The position numbers and the translations under genes were made by a program. Positions 1-11,100 of a DNA stretch of 64,000 nucleotides are shown here, piece after piece. Numbering within the stretch: the stretch's first letter is position 1; every line of letters starts with the position of its first letter. Source of the stretch: Pegoplata infirma (Eukaryota; Arthropoda; Insecta; Diptera; Anthomyiidae); the NCBI GenBank assembly GCA_963921195.1, contig OY992537.1:179816065-179880064 (forward strand), written 5' to 3'. The notes below the pieces were generated by a model, which made no database searches, was not told the DNA's origin, and saw only the letters and a list, made by a program, of their open reading frames with translations.

Positions 1-790
1 AAAAATTTGATAAAAAAAAATTGATGAAAAAAAAATTTGATGAAAAAAAAATTTGATAAAAAAAAAAATTTGGTAAAAAAAATAATGAAAAAAAAGTTAA
101 ATGAAAAAAAATTTTTGTTGAAAAAAAATTGATGAAAAAAAAATTTATGAAAAAAAATTTTTTTTTTGTTAAAAAATAATTATGTTACTTTTTATTCACC
201 AGCAGGTGAAAAACGGTTTTATTCACTACGAGGTGACTTATTATCCAAGTTACAAACCCAAGTTATTAAAATTTTTGGTTCTAAGAAAATGAAAATAGTA
301 ATTCTTGTTTTCTTTTTCGTTAATTGTTAGCTTATATAGTCAAACTGAGGTGGCGTCCTGTAACTTTTTCAAAATTAGACACCAGCCTAAAAACATTATC
401 ATGCTAAAAAAATATAAAAGTTGAAGAAAAAAATTTTTTTGATAAAAAAAAAAATTTTTATAAAAAAACAACTTTTGATAAAAAAGAATTTTGATGAAGA
501 AAAACAAAAAAATAATGAAAAAAATTATGAAAAAAAAAATTATGAAAAAAAAATTGGTGAAAAAAATTGATAAAAGAAAAAATTTGGTGAAAAAAAAATT
601 TGATGAAAACAAAAAATTTATAAAAAAAAATTGATGAAAAAAAAAATTGAGGAAAAATTTAATTTGCTGAAAAAAAATTAATGAAAAAAAAAAAAATTAA
701 AAAAAATTGACAAAAAAAAAATTTGATGAAAAAAAAATTATGAAAAAAAAAATATGAAAAAAAAACTGAGATAATTTTTTTTTTTTTTTT
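1..790. repeat. A-rich degenerate simple repeat
   Basis: Positions 1-170 and 420-780 are runs of A interrupted by TTTGATG or TTGATG words, with no coding potential. They flank a unit (172-411) that is repeated about 620 bp downstream (792-950 and 1706-1790). The A-rich blocks are probably internal to the degraded DINE-like element listed next. Confidence 0.7.
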
Positions 791-2016
791 GAAAAATAAT
801 TATGTTACTTTTTATTCACCAACTGGTGAAAAACGGGTTTATTCACCACGAGGTGTATTATTATTCAAGTTACAAGCCCAAGTTACAAAAATTTTTGGTT
901 TTAAGAAAATGAAAATAGTAATTCTTGTTTTCTTTTTCGTTAATTGTTAGCAGAGCTTCGAAGGATTTCATTTCTTAATTCGATATGTCATTCTGAGTGA
1001 AAATTTAGTGATTGCATTCCTCAATCACATTTTAGCGAATTGAATGAATTCACTTTAGACTCATTCGATTTATAAATATCGAATGCATTCGTTTTATTTT
1101 TCATTCAACTTTCAAAAATCGAATGCATTCGATTTTTTTTCATTCGACTTTTAAAAATCGAATGCATTCACTTGCGAATGCAATCGATTTTCTTTTCATT
1201 CAATTTGAAAAATCGAATGGCTTATTCATTCATTGCATAAAAAACTTAAAAAAAGCTAACCAAGATAGAGCAAAACTGAGCCAATTTTTTGTCCATATTA
1301 TCGCTAACACTCTTCACATTTTTTTGTCGCATAGGCAGTTAATATGTGCATTTTTTAAATTTTCGGGAACACAATTTTTTTGGATTCAAAATTAGAGCCC
1401 ATTAGGGTCATCGTATGTAAAGAGAGTAGGCGATACTATGGACCAAAATTTGGCTCCGTTTTGGTCTATATATTTAAAAAATCGATTGCATTCGCAGTGG
1501 AATGATAAAAAATAGAATGCATTCGATTTTTCTAAATCGAATGAACAAGAAATCGAATGCATTCATTTTTGTTCATTCAATCGAATGAATTCCAAGGACT
1601 GCATTCAATGTTGATTTATGAAATCGAATGCATTCACTGACTATGAAAATTGAATGGATTTTTTTGAGAATTCATTCGAAAAGGATTTCATTCTTCGAAG
1701 CTCTGATTGTTAGCTTATATAGTCAAACTGAGGTGGCGTCCTGCAACTTTTTTAAAATTAGACACCAGCCTAAAAACATTATAATGTTAAAAATAATTTG
1801 GATCATTTTTGTAGAAGTTATGAGTAACAGAATATTGAGTAAACGAACATGCTCCGTATTTTTGAAAATTCGATATCTTTTAAGCGGGTCATCAAAAAAA
1901 TCTGAAAATTTACCATTACGAAGTTTGGCATGGAATTCCCTGTATATACTTTATATACCGATATTTCGATGAATTGCAAACGGAATGACAAACTTATATA
2001 TACCCTCTGCCATTAA
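172..2016 (+). mobile_element. Degraded DINE-1/Helentron-like element (family A) with internal duplication
   Basis: The 3' part (about 1850-2016) matches the tails of the copies at 15.96-16.27 kb and 13.27-13.38 kb: the TTCGATATCTTTT block, a TATATAC-containing block, TTTCGATGA, GGAATGACAAACTTATATAT and ACCCTCT. The upstream part contains two copies of a roughly 240-bp unit. The second copy is interrupted by the hAT-like insertion at 951-1705. No protein is encoded. The family assignment rests on the shared tail and on the GTCY microsatellites in sister copies. Confidence 0.45.
951..1705. mobile_element. hAT-type MITE, TIR CAGAGCTTCGAAG, 8-bp TSD
   Basis: The ends are CAGAGCTTCGAAGGATTTCA and its inverted counterpart (...CTTCGAAGCTCTG). 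The 8-bp duplication ATTGTTAG lies at 943-950 and 1706-1713. The uninterrupted paralogous unit at 172-411 preserves the empty site (GTTAATTGTTAGCTTATA near 325-340), which fixes both borders. The interior is filled with near-palindromic words built on TCGAATGCATTCGA and has no ORF. A shorter relative lies at 22011-22399. Confidence 0.9.
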
Positions 2017-2193
2017 CATTAATAACATAAGGTATCTGTTATTATCTTAATTCCGAAAAATTCCATTAAAAACACTTTATTTTAACTTGGATTTAATCCA
2101 ATTCAAGTGTTTTGATTTTTTTTTTTCAGATTCAAAAACAATGAATAATTATCAGGCGTTTTTTCGCGATTTAGTTTGTCATACACTCAAAAT

Positions 2194-3375
2194 TAGAGAT
2201 GAGCTCGTCACACGATTTTTTTTGTGATTTACGTGATTTACGCGTGAATCACTCGTGATCGTGAGTAAATTTTTTTTGACTTATGGATCATGAGTGCGCG
2301 TGATTACAGAAAATAGTTTTGTGCGTGCGTGAGTAATTTTTGCTTCGTGAGTTTGCGTGATTGTTTTATGCTGTCTGAAACAGAAAACAAGTAAGACAAG
2401 TAAGAAAATTATAGTCGGTCAAGACCTACTATGCAATACTCTACAACAGAGTTTCCTGGAAAATGGGTACCGGAAAATGGGTCCCATGGATCGATTAGAT
2501 CTATATTTTGTCAAAACTTTAATTAGTGTAAAAAATACTCACAAATCAAATTTGAGTGAAAAAGGCTTCTATTCGTTGGCAATAAACCGCTTTAACTGAA
2601 TATCGGGCCAAATTTTCACAAGGGGCCTAAGTCCAAAACTGGTCCGACAATTATCAGATAAGGTTATTTAAGTACGCGTTTAACATACCCAAACAAAATT
2701 TCAATTAAATATTTTAAATTTTAATGAAATTTGAGAGATTTATGTGGTTTGTATGGGGGCAACAAGTAGAACTGGGCCGATTACTTTAAAACTCGGAATG
2801 TTGATTTGTGAAGACAAAACACGTTTACCTGCCAAATTTCAAAAATATACGTATTATAATACGGTTATTAGAGTCATTTGAGCCAAAACTAAGGACCTTT
2901 TAAATATATACCGATTTTTTCCAATTTCAATAGGTTTCGTCCTTTGGACAAGAGAGGCTTAATTTTCAAATTTTAAGTCAATTGATTAAAAATTGCGACC
3001 TGTATCGTGTTTACACTGTTTACATGGACAGACAGACACGAACGGACGGACCACAGTGTGGTGTATGGTATAAAAATTGTCACCATATTGAATTGAGTGG
3101 GTAATTAATACAAAATTGTGATTTAAATAAATGTTAACGATTGCTTTTAGGAAATTATATAATTTTTGTGAAAAAAATCGACAAAAATAGAATAAAAATT
3201 TGAAAATTTTAATTTCGTGCGCGTTATTATTTCGTGATCGTAAGAAAAATTTTATTTCCTGGCGTGAGCGTGCGTTAACGTGTGCAGAAAAAAATTTCGT
3301 GCGTGATCGTGCTTGAGCAATTATTTTACTTCGGGAGCGTGCGTGAGTAAAAATTCACTCCCGCGCCCATCTCTA
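2194..3375. mobile_element. hAT-type non-autonomous element, TIR TAGAGATGRGC
   Basis: The 8-bp duplication CTCAAAAT lies at 2186-2193 and 3376-3383. The termini are TAGAGATGAGC and GCGCCCATCTCTA. The subterminal regions are dense in GTGATTTACGTGA, CGTGAGTA and GTGCGTGAG words. The middle is occupied by a DINE-like element (2387-3076). The same family is present without the insert at 33877-34424. Confidence 0.88.
2387..3076 (+). mobile_element. DINE-1/Helentron-like element, family B
   Basis: The head carries a near-palindrome TAGTCGGTCAAGACC. The tail carries GGACAGACAGAC and GGACGGAC words (GTCY type), then CCACAGTGTGGTGTATGGTATAAAAA, which can form a 3' stem-loop. The reverse-strand copy at 57903-60938 aligns along its whole length. 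No ORF and no target duplication are visible, as expected for rolling-circle-type elements. Confidence 0.65.
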
Positions 3376-3429
3376 CTCAAAATAAAATCTTTGTGCAATT
3401 AACGATCGTTTTGGGGATTTTCCAATTTC

Positions 3430-4138
3430 TCCATCATCAGAAAAAAATTTTAGAGTACTCTGACGTCAGACCACAACGGCCCTCAAATATTTATTTTAAC
3501 GACCATTTTAAAGCTGAAAACCTTATTCCACCAGATACATTGTCTAATAAAATTGATGACTGAGGGAGCGTGACCGGGTTAAGGCAGTCTCTGGAAATCT
3601 GTAGAGAACAAACTGGGTGAAATATAGGGAGACTTTTTCTGGGATTTCGGATGAAGTTGACCACATAACAAATGTTTGTAATATGACCCTGGATGCGTAT
3701 TGCGCTTCTGCAAGGCCTACGAACAAAAAAAGGCACCTTGGTGGTCAAATGAGTTGCAGACGAGCAACGATTGCAACCGAAAGCTCTTTAATAAGGCTAA
3801 ACCTTCAAGAGCTGACGGGGACTAGTCTGCATATAAGATGCAACTTAAGAAGATGATCAGAATAGCAAAATGAGATTCTTGGAAAAACTTCTGTGGAAAC
3901 ATAGAAGACGTTTCTGAGGCGTACAGGAGCAAAGTTCTGGCTTCTTCTCCTTGCACCCTGGGATACCTGAAGGATCCTAATGTGGTCTACCTCCAGTGGG
4001 TAGTCGCTGGATCTCCTTCTAAATCCCGGCTGAAATGCAGCAAGTGTCGGACTATATAGTCCCTTGGTTGTATAATCTCTACACAGCATGCATTAACACA
4101 CAGCTCCGAGAATTTCAGACCAATTAGTCTGTCTTTCC
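3430..4138 (+). pseudogene. Non-LTR retrotransposon ORF2 relic (endonuclease-RT linker)
   Basis: Joining frames across several stops and frameshifts gives the segment that links the APE endonuclease and RT domains in Jockey/I/R1/LOA-type ORF2. Recognisable pieces are a TDW-like start, a stretch ending KKRHL followed by WW, a basic K-rich helix region, NFCGNIEDVSEAYR, and at the 3' end an FRPISLS-like motif (4115-4135) that begins the RT fingers. It resembles residues 280-500 of the intact LOA-like ORF2 at 48501-52082 but is clearly another family. Dead, truncated at both ends. Confidence 0.7.
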
Positions 4139-4194
4139 CAAAAATGATTTTTTCCGATTCTATTTTTATGACAAAACCCTATACACATGATTAC

Positions 4195-4760
4195 AATTAC
4201 ACAAGCCAACAAATTTTTAACCCCTTTCTTAGGGTTTGAGTTGCACTCTATCCGAATCTGATCTCAAAATTTGCCTATCACGTCAGGTTTTCGAGATATC
4301 TTAGCCTAAAGTTGAACAAAATCCCTGTTTTTCGGCCTATTCGGGACAAAAAAAAATTATTTATAAAACCTGTAATGGCGTTCCACAAATTGCCTCTAAA
4401 ATGAATGTTAAATCTTTGTAATATCTTGTTCCATCTCTGAGATATCATAACCTGAAGTTTGAAATACCCTGGTTCATGTTATTTTTGCTATGAATGCAAA
4501 TTTAATAGATTTTTCGCAACATTTTGCTAATGTTTTACAACAAACTTACAAGAGTCTTGAAGCCATAATTAATTTCAGTCGCCATTACAGGTTTTATAAA
4601 TAAAGGTGGAATCACGCAGTTATAACATCTCGAATATAACGAAAAATAGGGATTTTTAAACTTTAGGCTAAGATATCTCAAAAAACTGATGTGATGGAGA
4701 AATTCTGAGATTCGGATTCAGCGCAACTCAAAGCCTTAGGAAAGAATACTCTTGTCCGTA
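4195..4760. repeat. Fold-back repeat, arms about 190 bp
   Basis: The arms at about 4195-4395 and 4580-4760 are inverted copies. Shared words include GATATCTTAGCCTAAAGTT and TTTATAAAACCTGTAATGGC. The central loop has no ORF. This is consistent with a MITE of the fold-back type; I did not find a clear target duplication. Confidence 0.7.
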
Positions 4761-4905
4761 GGTTTCGACTTTTTTCCAATTTTTTCGGCCTGTGTTATTA
4801 TACTGGGCATAAATCCGGTCTTAAAACTTTTCCATCATATCAGGTTTTTAAGAAATTTGAAAGTCGAGTTTTTAGACATATTTGACAACTCACAGCGAAT
4901 GAACT

Positions 4906-5184
4906 CGATGGGCTGACGACTTAAAAATAAGTCAAGGGTTAAGCTCAAACATTGATTTTTAAGATGCATAATTCATTTGATCATTCGCTTTAACAGTTGG
5001 AGCATTAATTGTATTTTAATAAGGTCTGGCCCCCAAAAAACATTTTTTTTAATGTGGGGAATAAGACATCATTGGAAGACAATTGGTGCATTAGGGGTTT
5101 AGGTTAAATGAGTTCTGCATCTTAAATAGTAATGTTTAAGCTTTACCCTCGACTTATTTTTAAGTCGCCATCACATCGGCTATA
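4906..5184. repeat. Fold-back repeat, arms about 75 bp
   Basis: Arms at 4906-4982 and 5102-5184 are inverted copies sharing GACTTAAAAATAAGTC and an AAGCT...AAACATT block, then AAGATGCA. No ORF. Probable MITE; no target duplication recognised. Confidence 0.7.
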
Positions 5185-5494
5185 AGTTGCCAAAAATGCA
5201 AAAAACTACCATTATTTTTCTCAACTTTGACCTCAATTTTATCAAAAACTTTATGTAAAAAAGGGGCTATAAGGTCGAGTCCCAGTCGGATTTTCAACGT
5301 GTATTAGTGCAATAAATTTCTTTAATTTAGATTAATTTTTATTAAGAAATAAAAATTGTTTTATTCGAACATTAAAATTATTATATTTAGAGTAACTCAT
5401 GGTCATTAATTATGATATTCTCATAGAATATATTTCAAGATTTTTTTTTTTAAACTTATTTATGTTGGTAATTTTACCAAGACTTAGTCAAATC

Positions 5495-5591
5495 CTGTTT
5501 CGGAATTCGTCAGATTCCATTGTCAAGACTATTTAGGAAATATAAAAACCATATACTACAAGTAGCAAAAGGAATTTAAATGACAAATCGA
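5495..5591 (+). repeat. Direct repeat, partner at 7691-7770
   Basis: The words GTCAGATTCCATTGTCAAGA, CAAGTAG and GGAATTTAAATGACAAATC occur in the same order here and at 7691-7770, 2.1 kb apart. The two copies flank the cluster of a hAT element, a fold-back MITE and a LINE fragment. The right-hand copy lies about 600 bp upstream of host exon 1. Confidence 0.75.
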
Positions 5592-5684
5592 TAGTGTTCA
5601 AACAAAAATATTAATACACATTCAACGCTACTTTCATTGAGAATTACAAGAAGAAAATTGTACAATCTTCCAAAGGGTGTCCAG

Positions 5685-6308
5685 TAGGGTTATGACTTTA
5701 TTTTGCGACATCCTCCATTCACGGAATCGTGTAGGGCATGGAAAAATACTAAGAAATATGCTTATGATTTTTCCCGATCGTGAAAAAAGTTCACGCACCA
5801 AACGCATTGAAGTTTTATGTAAACATTTTTTTTTTAAATTAATAAAAGTGATAACTAACTAAAATTTTTGTTGTTTTTTATTATAATCCTACATAGAAAT
5901 GTGTTTCACACCATTTTGTTACGAAAGTTTCGATAATTCGCGATATAAGTGATTTTTTTAGCGATTAAAATATTTTACATAATTTAAGTTTTTTTACTCC
6001 AAATAATTTTTTTTTTTGCAGAAAAATGCAATAATAGCGCGAATTGGTCAAACTTTCATCTCCAAAATTGTGGGTAACGGTTTTGTAAGCAGTGAACCAC
6101 AAAAACTTGGTTATTAAGAGAAAAGTGAAACTTTAATAAAAAAAAAATAAAAAAATCGTATATACAAAACTTCAATGCATTTGGTGCGTGAAGTTTTTTC
6201 ACGATCGCGAAAAACTAAACTAACAGTTTTTAGTTATTTTCCATGCCCTACACGATTCCGAGGATGGAGGTTGCATATTTGCAAAAAATGCAAAAAGTAC
6301 TTACCCTA
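5685..6308. mobile_element. hAT-type palindromic MITE, TIR TAGGGTTATGACT
   Basis: An exact 8-bp duplication GTGTCCAG flanks it (5677-5684 and 6309-6316). Long inverted arms (about 150 bp each) share GGAATCGTGTAGGGCATGGA and GATCGTGAAAAAA. No transposase is encoded. The terminal TAGGGT resembles the element at 61842. Confidence 0.85.
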
Positions 6309-6615
6309 GTGTCCAGTCGTTCCAGGACTCAAATTTGCCCATTCACTAAAATACAAGTAAGCTCACTTTCAAGAACATTTGTCAATTATATTTGTTTCTA
6401 CGCAATTCTAAATACGAAAAACGTGAAAGTATTAGTGATTTTGGTGGAAATACGAGTGTGTATTAGTGAAATTTTTAAAAAGCGAATGAATTTATCAAAG
6501 CAAACGATGGCAAATGTTCTACCGTGTTAGCTTATTTCCCGAGGGTTCATTTACTTTCCCGTGTGAAACGTCTTCTTTAATAGTCTTTGCAATCTTCTAC
6601 AAGAAAGTTCTTTAA

Positions 6616-7153
6616 CAGGGCACCCACCGATTGTCCTGAAACTTGCATATAGGAAAGAGGGGAACAAAACAAGAGTTACCTGTTTTTTTATAGCTGCCCA
6701 ATCTTACATTTACCGGGTCAAAAGGAAGGGGAAAAACCGTTTTTTTTTTTGAGGATTTTTCCCATTTCTTCAAAAGAAACTACATGCACATTTTATACAG
6801 GCCGAAAGGTTTTTTGAAGGGCTATCCAATGGTTTATAGGTCATGTCAAATTCAGCTTCGTTAAGTTCGTTATTGTCAAAAATGTATAATCGTTGGGGTA
6901 GTTTATATGGAGATGTATATACGTACGATCATATATAATAACCTCTATCAAAATTAAGCTGACCCGTATTTTTTCGTTTGGCGAACTTCCTGCTAGTTCG
7001 GCTTCTATACGGATTTTCCCGAAAGCCCTTATTTTTTCATAAGGTGAAAACCCTTTTTTAAATTTGAGATTGGGCAGCTAAAAAAACAGGTAACTCTTAT
7101 TTTTTCCCGGTCATTCCAATATTCAAGTTTCAGGACAATCTTTGGGTGCCCTG
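6616..7153. mobile_element. Fold-back MITE, TIR CAGGGCACCC
   Basis: Inverted arms of over 100 bp begin CAGGGCACCCACCGATTGTC and end with the inverse ...GGGTGCCCTG. The flanks are TAA on the left and TGA on the right, so a 3-bp TAA duplication with one change is possible. The TIR shares CCGATT-TCCTGAAACTT with the MITE at 16274-17119, suggesting one superfamily. Confidence 0.75.
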
Positions 7154-7159
7154 TGAGAG

Positions 7160-7682
7160 ACCTTCCTTGTTAGTCGAAACCTACGGCTTTGTTCTGCGAC
7201 GGAGACTAATCAAAGATGGGCAAATGGATGGACGTGTGAGACAACACGACTGATTTGGCCTTCTCTTAATCAGGGGCGCACAAGTGAGCTGATATCGCTT
7301 CCAAGAGGAGAGATTTCGACGGTGGTTTCTATAATTACCGGACACTGTCTTATAGGGAAGCACGCAGAGCGGTTAAATGTGCCGTCGAATGACTTTTGCC
7401 GAAGTTGCATGGATGAAGAGGAGTTGGAAACTATCGAACACTTTGTTTGCCATTGCCCGGCACTTTCTGGTCAGAGATCTAGGGAGCTGTACGATCTTTC
7501 TGATTTGTTGGATGTCAAAATTCAACATCTAAGGAGTTTTATAAGAAGCTCAAACTGGTTTAACGACAGGGACTAGTAGGGAAACCTATTACGGTCCCGT
7601 GGTATCACAATGGACCTCAGAGTCTACGTGTGTTGACGTAAAACGTCAGCAGCCACTTACAACCTAACCTAACCTAACCTAG
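7160..7682 (+). pseudogene. 5'-truncated non-LTR retrotransposon 3' end (ORF2 C-terminus, UTR, tail)
   Basis: Reading through one frameshift gives an ORF2 C-terminus: the TRLIWPSLNQGRT-like post-RNase H segment, then an intact stretch 7322-7576 with a zinc knuckle of the form C-x2-C-x(n)-H-x4-C (CRSCMDEEE...EHFVCHCPAL). After the stop at 7574-7576 come a UTR, the hairpin TGACGTAAAACGTCA (7634-7648) and a (CCTAA)4 tail (7661-7680). A shorter piece of the same family lies at 56178-56386 and a decayed one near 40376-40437. Confidence 0.82.
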
Positions 7683-7769
7683 TCGACACGTGTTTCGTAA
7701 TTTGTCAGATTCCATTGTCAAGACAATTTAGCAAATACAAGTAGAAAAGGGAATTTAAATGACAAATCA

Positions 7770-8350
7770 AATAAACCTACTTAAAATATTCTTTAATTTA
7801 TTTTTTAATGATTAATGGTTATTAAGATTTTTTTGTTTCAACCATAATTTGTAAATTTTGATTAATATTTTTTCAAATTTTAAACCTAACTGTATTAAAA
7901 TTAAAATTTGTTAAGTTTAACAATTTGTTAATTTCTGCGTTTAAATTTTGTCACAATTTGTTTTCCAATGCACTGCAAAATTTAAAATAAAACAATTATT
8001 TCAATCCCTTCAATTAATACTTCATACAATATACACAATAACAATATAAATATTAAATAAAACAAAATGTTAATAATAGAAACTTAACTCTTTCAAGGTA
8101 AACGTGTCGCGCCTTTTGCTAACCCACCAACAGTATTAAACCAAAGTCTTTTTGGATCTCAAACGTCAAACATTTCGATTAACGTCTAATTTAGTTTGAA
8201 CAAAAAAAAAAAGAAATATCGCACTTGTATAAGAATTTCGTGCGCTCGCTTTCGATCGCACATTAGTAAATTTTTTCTCTAACAAATTATTCAAAAAACG
8301 GCATCACTTTGCCGCGCGGACGTCGTTGTAAATCCACCACCTCCGGTACT
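7770..8350 (+). promoter_or_regulatory. Upstream region and 5' UTR of the epimerase gene (borders uncertain)
   Basis: This is the only repeat-poor stretch next to exon 1 and must contain the promoter and 5' UTR. The frame upstream of the ATG is open back to 8270, where a TAA closes it, and contains no earlier ATG, which supports initiation at 8351. I cannot place the transcription start. No convincing TATA box is seen. Confidence 0.4.
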
Positions 8351-8444
8351 ATGGCAGCTACGGGAGGAGGAGGGGGAGCTGCCGCTACAAGTGTTGTAGT
8401 TCTGGATCGTGGCAATAACACAACATGTACAATCAATTTGCATG
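8351..8444 (+). CDS. Glucose-6-phosphate 1-epimerase-like gene, exon 1
   Basis: The ATG at 8351 opens a 31-codon exon. It begins with a Gly/Ala-rich leader (MAATGGGGGAAAT) followed by SVVVLDRGNNTTCTINLH and a donor G|GTAAGT at 8444/8445 (phase 1). Joined to 39956-40007 it reads LHGATVVSWRVNNQEQLFV. That is the strand and turn that open the galactose-mutarotase-like fold in glucose-6-phosphate 1-epimerases (EC 5.1.3.15), cytosolic enzymes that interconvert alpha and beta glucose 6-phosphate. The exon is GC-richer than its surroundings. The catalytic His and Glu residues lie in later exons that are not in the window. Family identity comes from recognising this segment; no search was run. A broader aldose-1-epimerase label is the main alternative. 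Confidence 0.85.
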
Positions 8445-8929
8445 GTAAGTTTTTTTTAATTTTAATTTAATATTACACCATTTCCAAGAGAATTTTTGTT
8501 TTATAAAAATTTTTTTTGCGTTTAAATTTTTTTGCGTATAATTTTTTTTAGTGTAAATATTTTTTTGTTTGACACTGATATGTCAAAGCTTGTGTAATTT
8601 TCCCGCCAGATGTAGTTAATTTTTTTTTAAATCGGTCAAGTAGATCAAAAGCCATGACGAAAAACGTAAATTAATGAATTTATTTTCTCACCATAACCTA
8701 AAAATATGGTTTCATTAGGTACATGTTTGTGATGGGAGAAAATGTAATAGAAATTAAATTTTTGTGTGCAATACGGTTTCTATTCGGGAAAAATTTCCCG
8801 ATAATTCCCAGGAAATATATTTTTCTTAGAATCCCAGGATTTTTTGTTCGGGAAATTTCGGGAAATTTCGGGAATTCGTCGCCAATTTTTTTGAATTTCA
8901 TTAAATTTTAAAGAGTACGAGTTCAAAAT

Positions 8930-9720
8930 TTCAGCTTTGCAATTGCTTTATAATTCTTAAGAATCACAAAATTTTTCTATACCAAATTTCTCAAAATCTT
9001 AGAACTCTTCTATAGGGGAAAGGTCTCTTAATCTTTGAATGTTTTTTCTATAGGAGAACTCTGAGAATCTTTCTATAGGAGAACTCTGAGAATCTTTCTA
9101 ATCATTTTTTAAAGAAAAAATCTGATAATTTTCTTCAGAAAAATTTAAGAATTTTTCTTTAAAAAAGGAATGTTTTTCTATAGAAAAAAATTACTAAGAA
9201 TATAAAAAATGTTTCAGAAAAAGATATTTTTTTCATAGAAAAGTCTGTGAATTAATTAAAATTTTGTATTTTTCGTTAGAATTTTTTTTTTAAAAACTTG
9301 AGACTTTTTCCATAGAAAAAATTACTTAGAATCTGTTAATTTTTCTATATGAAAAATTTCTCAACATAAGATACTTTTTTCTATAGGAAAATTGTCTCAG
9401 AGTCTTAGACTTTTTCTTTTTTAAAAAATATCTCAGAATCTAAGACTTTTTCAAATGGAAAACTTACTCGTAATCTGAAACTTTTACGTTACGAAATCGG
9501 TATCTGAAACTTTTTCTTTAGAAAAAAAATGTCTCAGAATCTGAGATTTTTACTATATTTCAGATCCTAAATATATTTCTTTTGAAAAAAGGTCTCAGAT
9601 AAGTAATGTTTAAGAATCTTAGATTTTTTCTAACAAAAAATATCTCAGAAAATGATACATTTTTTTTAAGGAAAAATGTCTCAGAATCTAGGAAATTGCC
9701 TCAAAAATATTAAAAAGCAT
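8930..9720. repeat. Region of repeated CTCAGAATCTGAGA / TTTCTATAGAAAAA words
   Basis: Short words such as TCAGAATCT, TGAGA and CTATAGGA recur every 40-60 bases in loosely ordered copies. The same word family fills 10565-11100, 22990-23400 (inside the hAT element at 22787) and 59060-59300 plus 60280-60385 (inside the hAT element at 58199). This segment is therefore probably the subterminal part of a related element whose ends I could not fix. Confidence 0.55.
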
Positions 9721-9783
9721 AAAGATGGAAAATTTGCTCATCTCTGCAGATACAGAATACATGTATTTAGTCTGTGGTATGGG

Positions 9784-10083
9784 CACAGACTAAATACAGA
9801 CTCGACAGTAGAGTTTTATAAGAAAAAATGGGGAAAAACTAAGCGATTTTAGGAGAAAACACAGCGGTTTTTAGTCCGTTTTACGCTAACATGGCAACAC
9901 TTTCTACGACTTAGGAGTGAGTGAAACAACAAAAACCGATCTGGCATCCATTTTTCTTATGGCGCGTTATATCAGTTTTCTCTTTCTAACCTAATTCGTA
10001 GAATAATTTGAAAATATTAACCATATGGTTCAGAACTACTTTTTTGATACCTGTCACTTATGTCGAGTCTGTATTAGTCTGTG
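9784..10083. mobile_element. MITE, TIR CACAGACTAAATACAGACTC
   Basis: The ends CACAGACT...AGTCTGTG are inverted over about 24 bp. GTATGGG is directly repeated at 9777-9783 and 10084-10090. The direct repeat extends outward (TAGTCTGTGGTATGGG on both sides), so the exact target duplication is ambiguous. Non-coding. Confidence 0.65.
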
Positions 10084-10092
10084 GTATGGGTA

Positions 10093-10320
10093 CACCCAAA
10101 AAAAACGTGGGTATTCAATACTAAAAATTTAACTAATTTTAGTCCAAAAGGACCTAGTGCAGAAATTGGTAACCAATACTAAAATTTTTAACTAATATTA
10201 GTCAAAACCAGTAGAAATTACTAATGTTAGTACTTTGAAGATACTAAAATTAGTAACTAATTAGTAGATTTTGGTACAATAACACTTACTAAACCTTTTA
10301 CTGTAGAATTATTTTGAGTG
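10093..10320. mobile_element. MITE of the TA-CACYC family
   Basis: TA duplications at 10091-10092 and 10321-10322 flank ends CACCCAAAA and TTTTGAGTG. The interior is rich in ACTAAAATTAGTAACTAA-type words. Related TIRs occur at 13907-14482, 23416-23951 and 58511-59000. The TA target suggests the Tc1/mariner superfamily. Confidence 0.6.
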
Positions 10321-10560
10321 TATTAGAATCATTTGAGCCAAATTATAAAGGGACGTTTGTATAAGGGCTAGGTCTTAAGATGAACCGAATTTCATTAGGC
10401 TTCGTCCTTGGGCCAAAGTAAGCTAAAGTTTTAAATTTCATATAAATCGATTGATAATTGCGACCTGCATCGTGCTCACAACGTTTGGATGGACAGACGG
10501 ACGGACATCGCTAAATCGACTCAGAAAGTGATTTTGAGTCGAAGGTAGGTCTAGGACCAA
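10321..10560 (+). mobile_element. Family B DINE-like element, fragment
   Basis: It contains the ATCATTTGAGCCAAA, GCTTCGTCCT, TTGCGACCTGCATCGTG, GGACAGACGGACGGACATCG and CTAAATCGACTC blocks seen in the same order at 2860-3060 and in reverse at 57950-58190. Both ends are missing. Confidence 0.6.
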
Positions 10561-10564
10561 TATT

Positions 10565-11100
10565 TCGAATAGACACAAAAAGTTTATAGATTGTGCGAAT
10601 TTTTCAACAGAAAAAAAAACTTAGAACTATCTTCTAAATTTGGAAATTTTTTTATAGGATGAACTTTTGTTAATATTAGAATTTTTGGGTGGAAAAATGA
10701 CTCAGTATCTGAGAATTTTTCCGCATGAAAGTATATCGGAATCTGTATATATAGCAAGAATTTCACAAATGCTAAAAGGTTTTCTACTTATTGGCAAAAT
10801 ACCTCAGAACAGAGGTCCAAGCCGACCCATAATAATCGGCGGCGGCGGCTCGAAGATTTTTGGTCGGCGATTTCTGAGGCTCAGAACATCTGTGTTTTTC
10901 TATTGGGAAAATGTCATAGAATCTTAAAAAATTTCTTTAAGCAAATATTTCAGAAAACTTTCTGGATGAAACATGTTTCAAATCTGATATTTTTTCTTTT
11001 GACAAATTATTTTAGAATCTAGGACTTTTACTATGAGGAAAATGCTTTAGAACCTGAGATTTTTTTTTTGAAAATTTTGAAAATTTTCTTATGGAATATT
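10565..11100. repeat. Second block of CTCAGAATCTGAGA-type words
   Basis: Same word family as 8930-9720. A GC-rich patch (10825-10885) with three GGC triplets interrupts it. No gene is seen from here to 11850. Confidence 0.45.
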
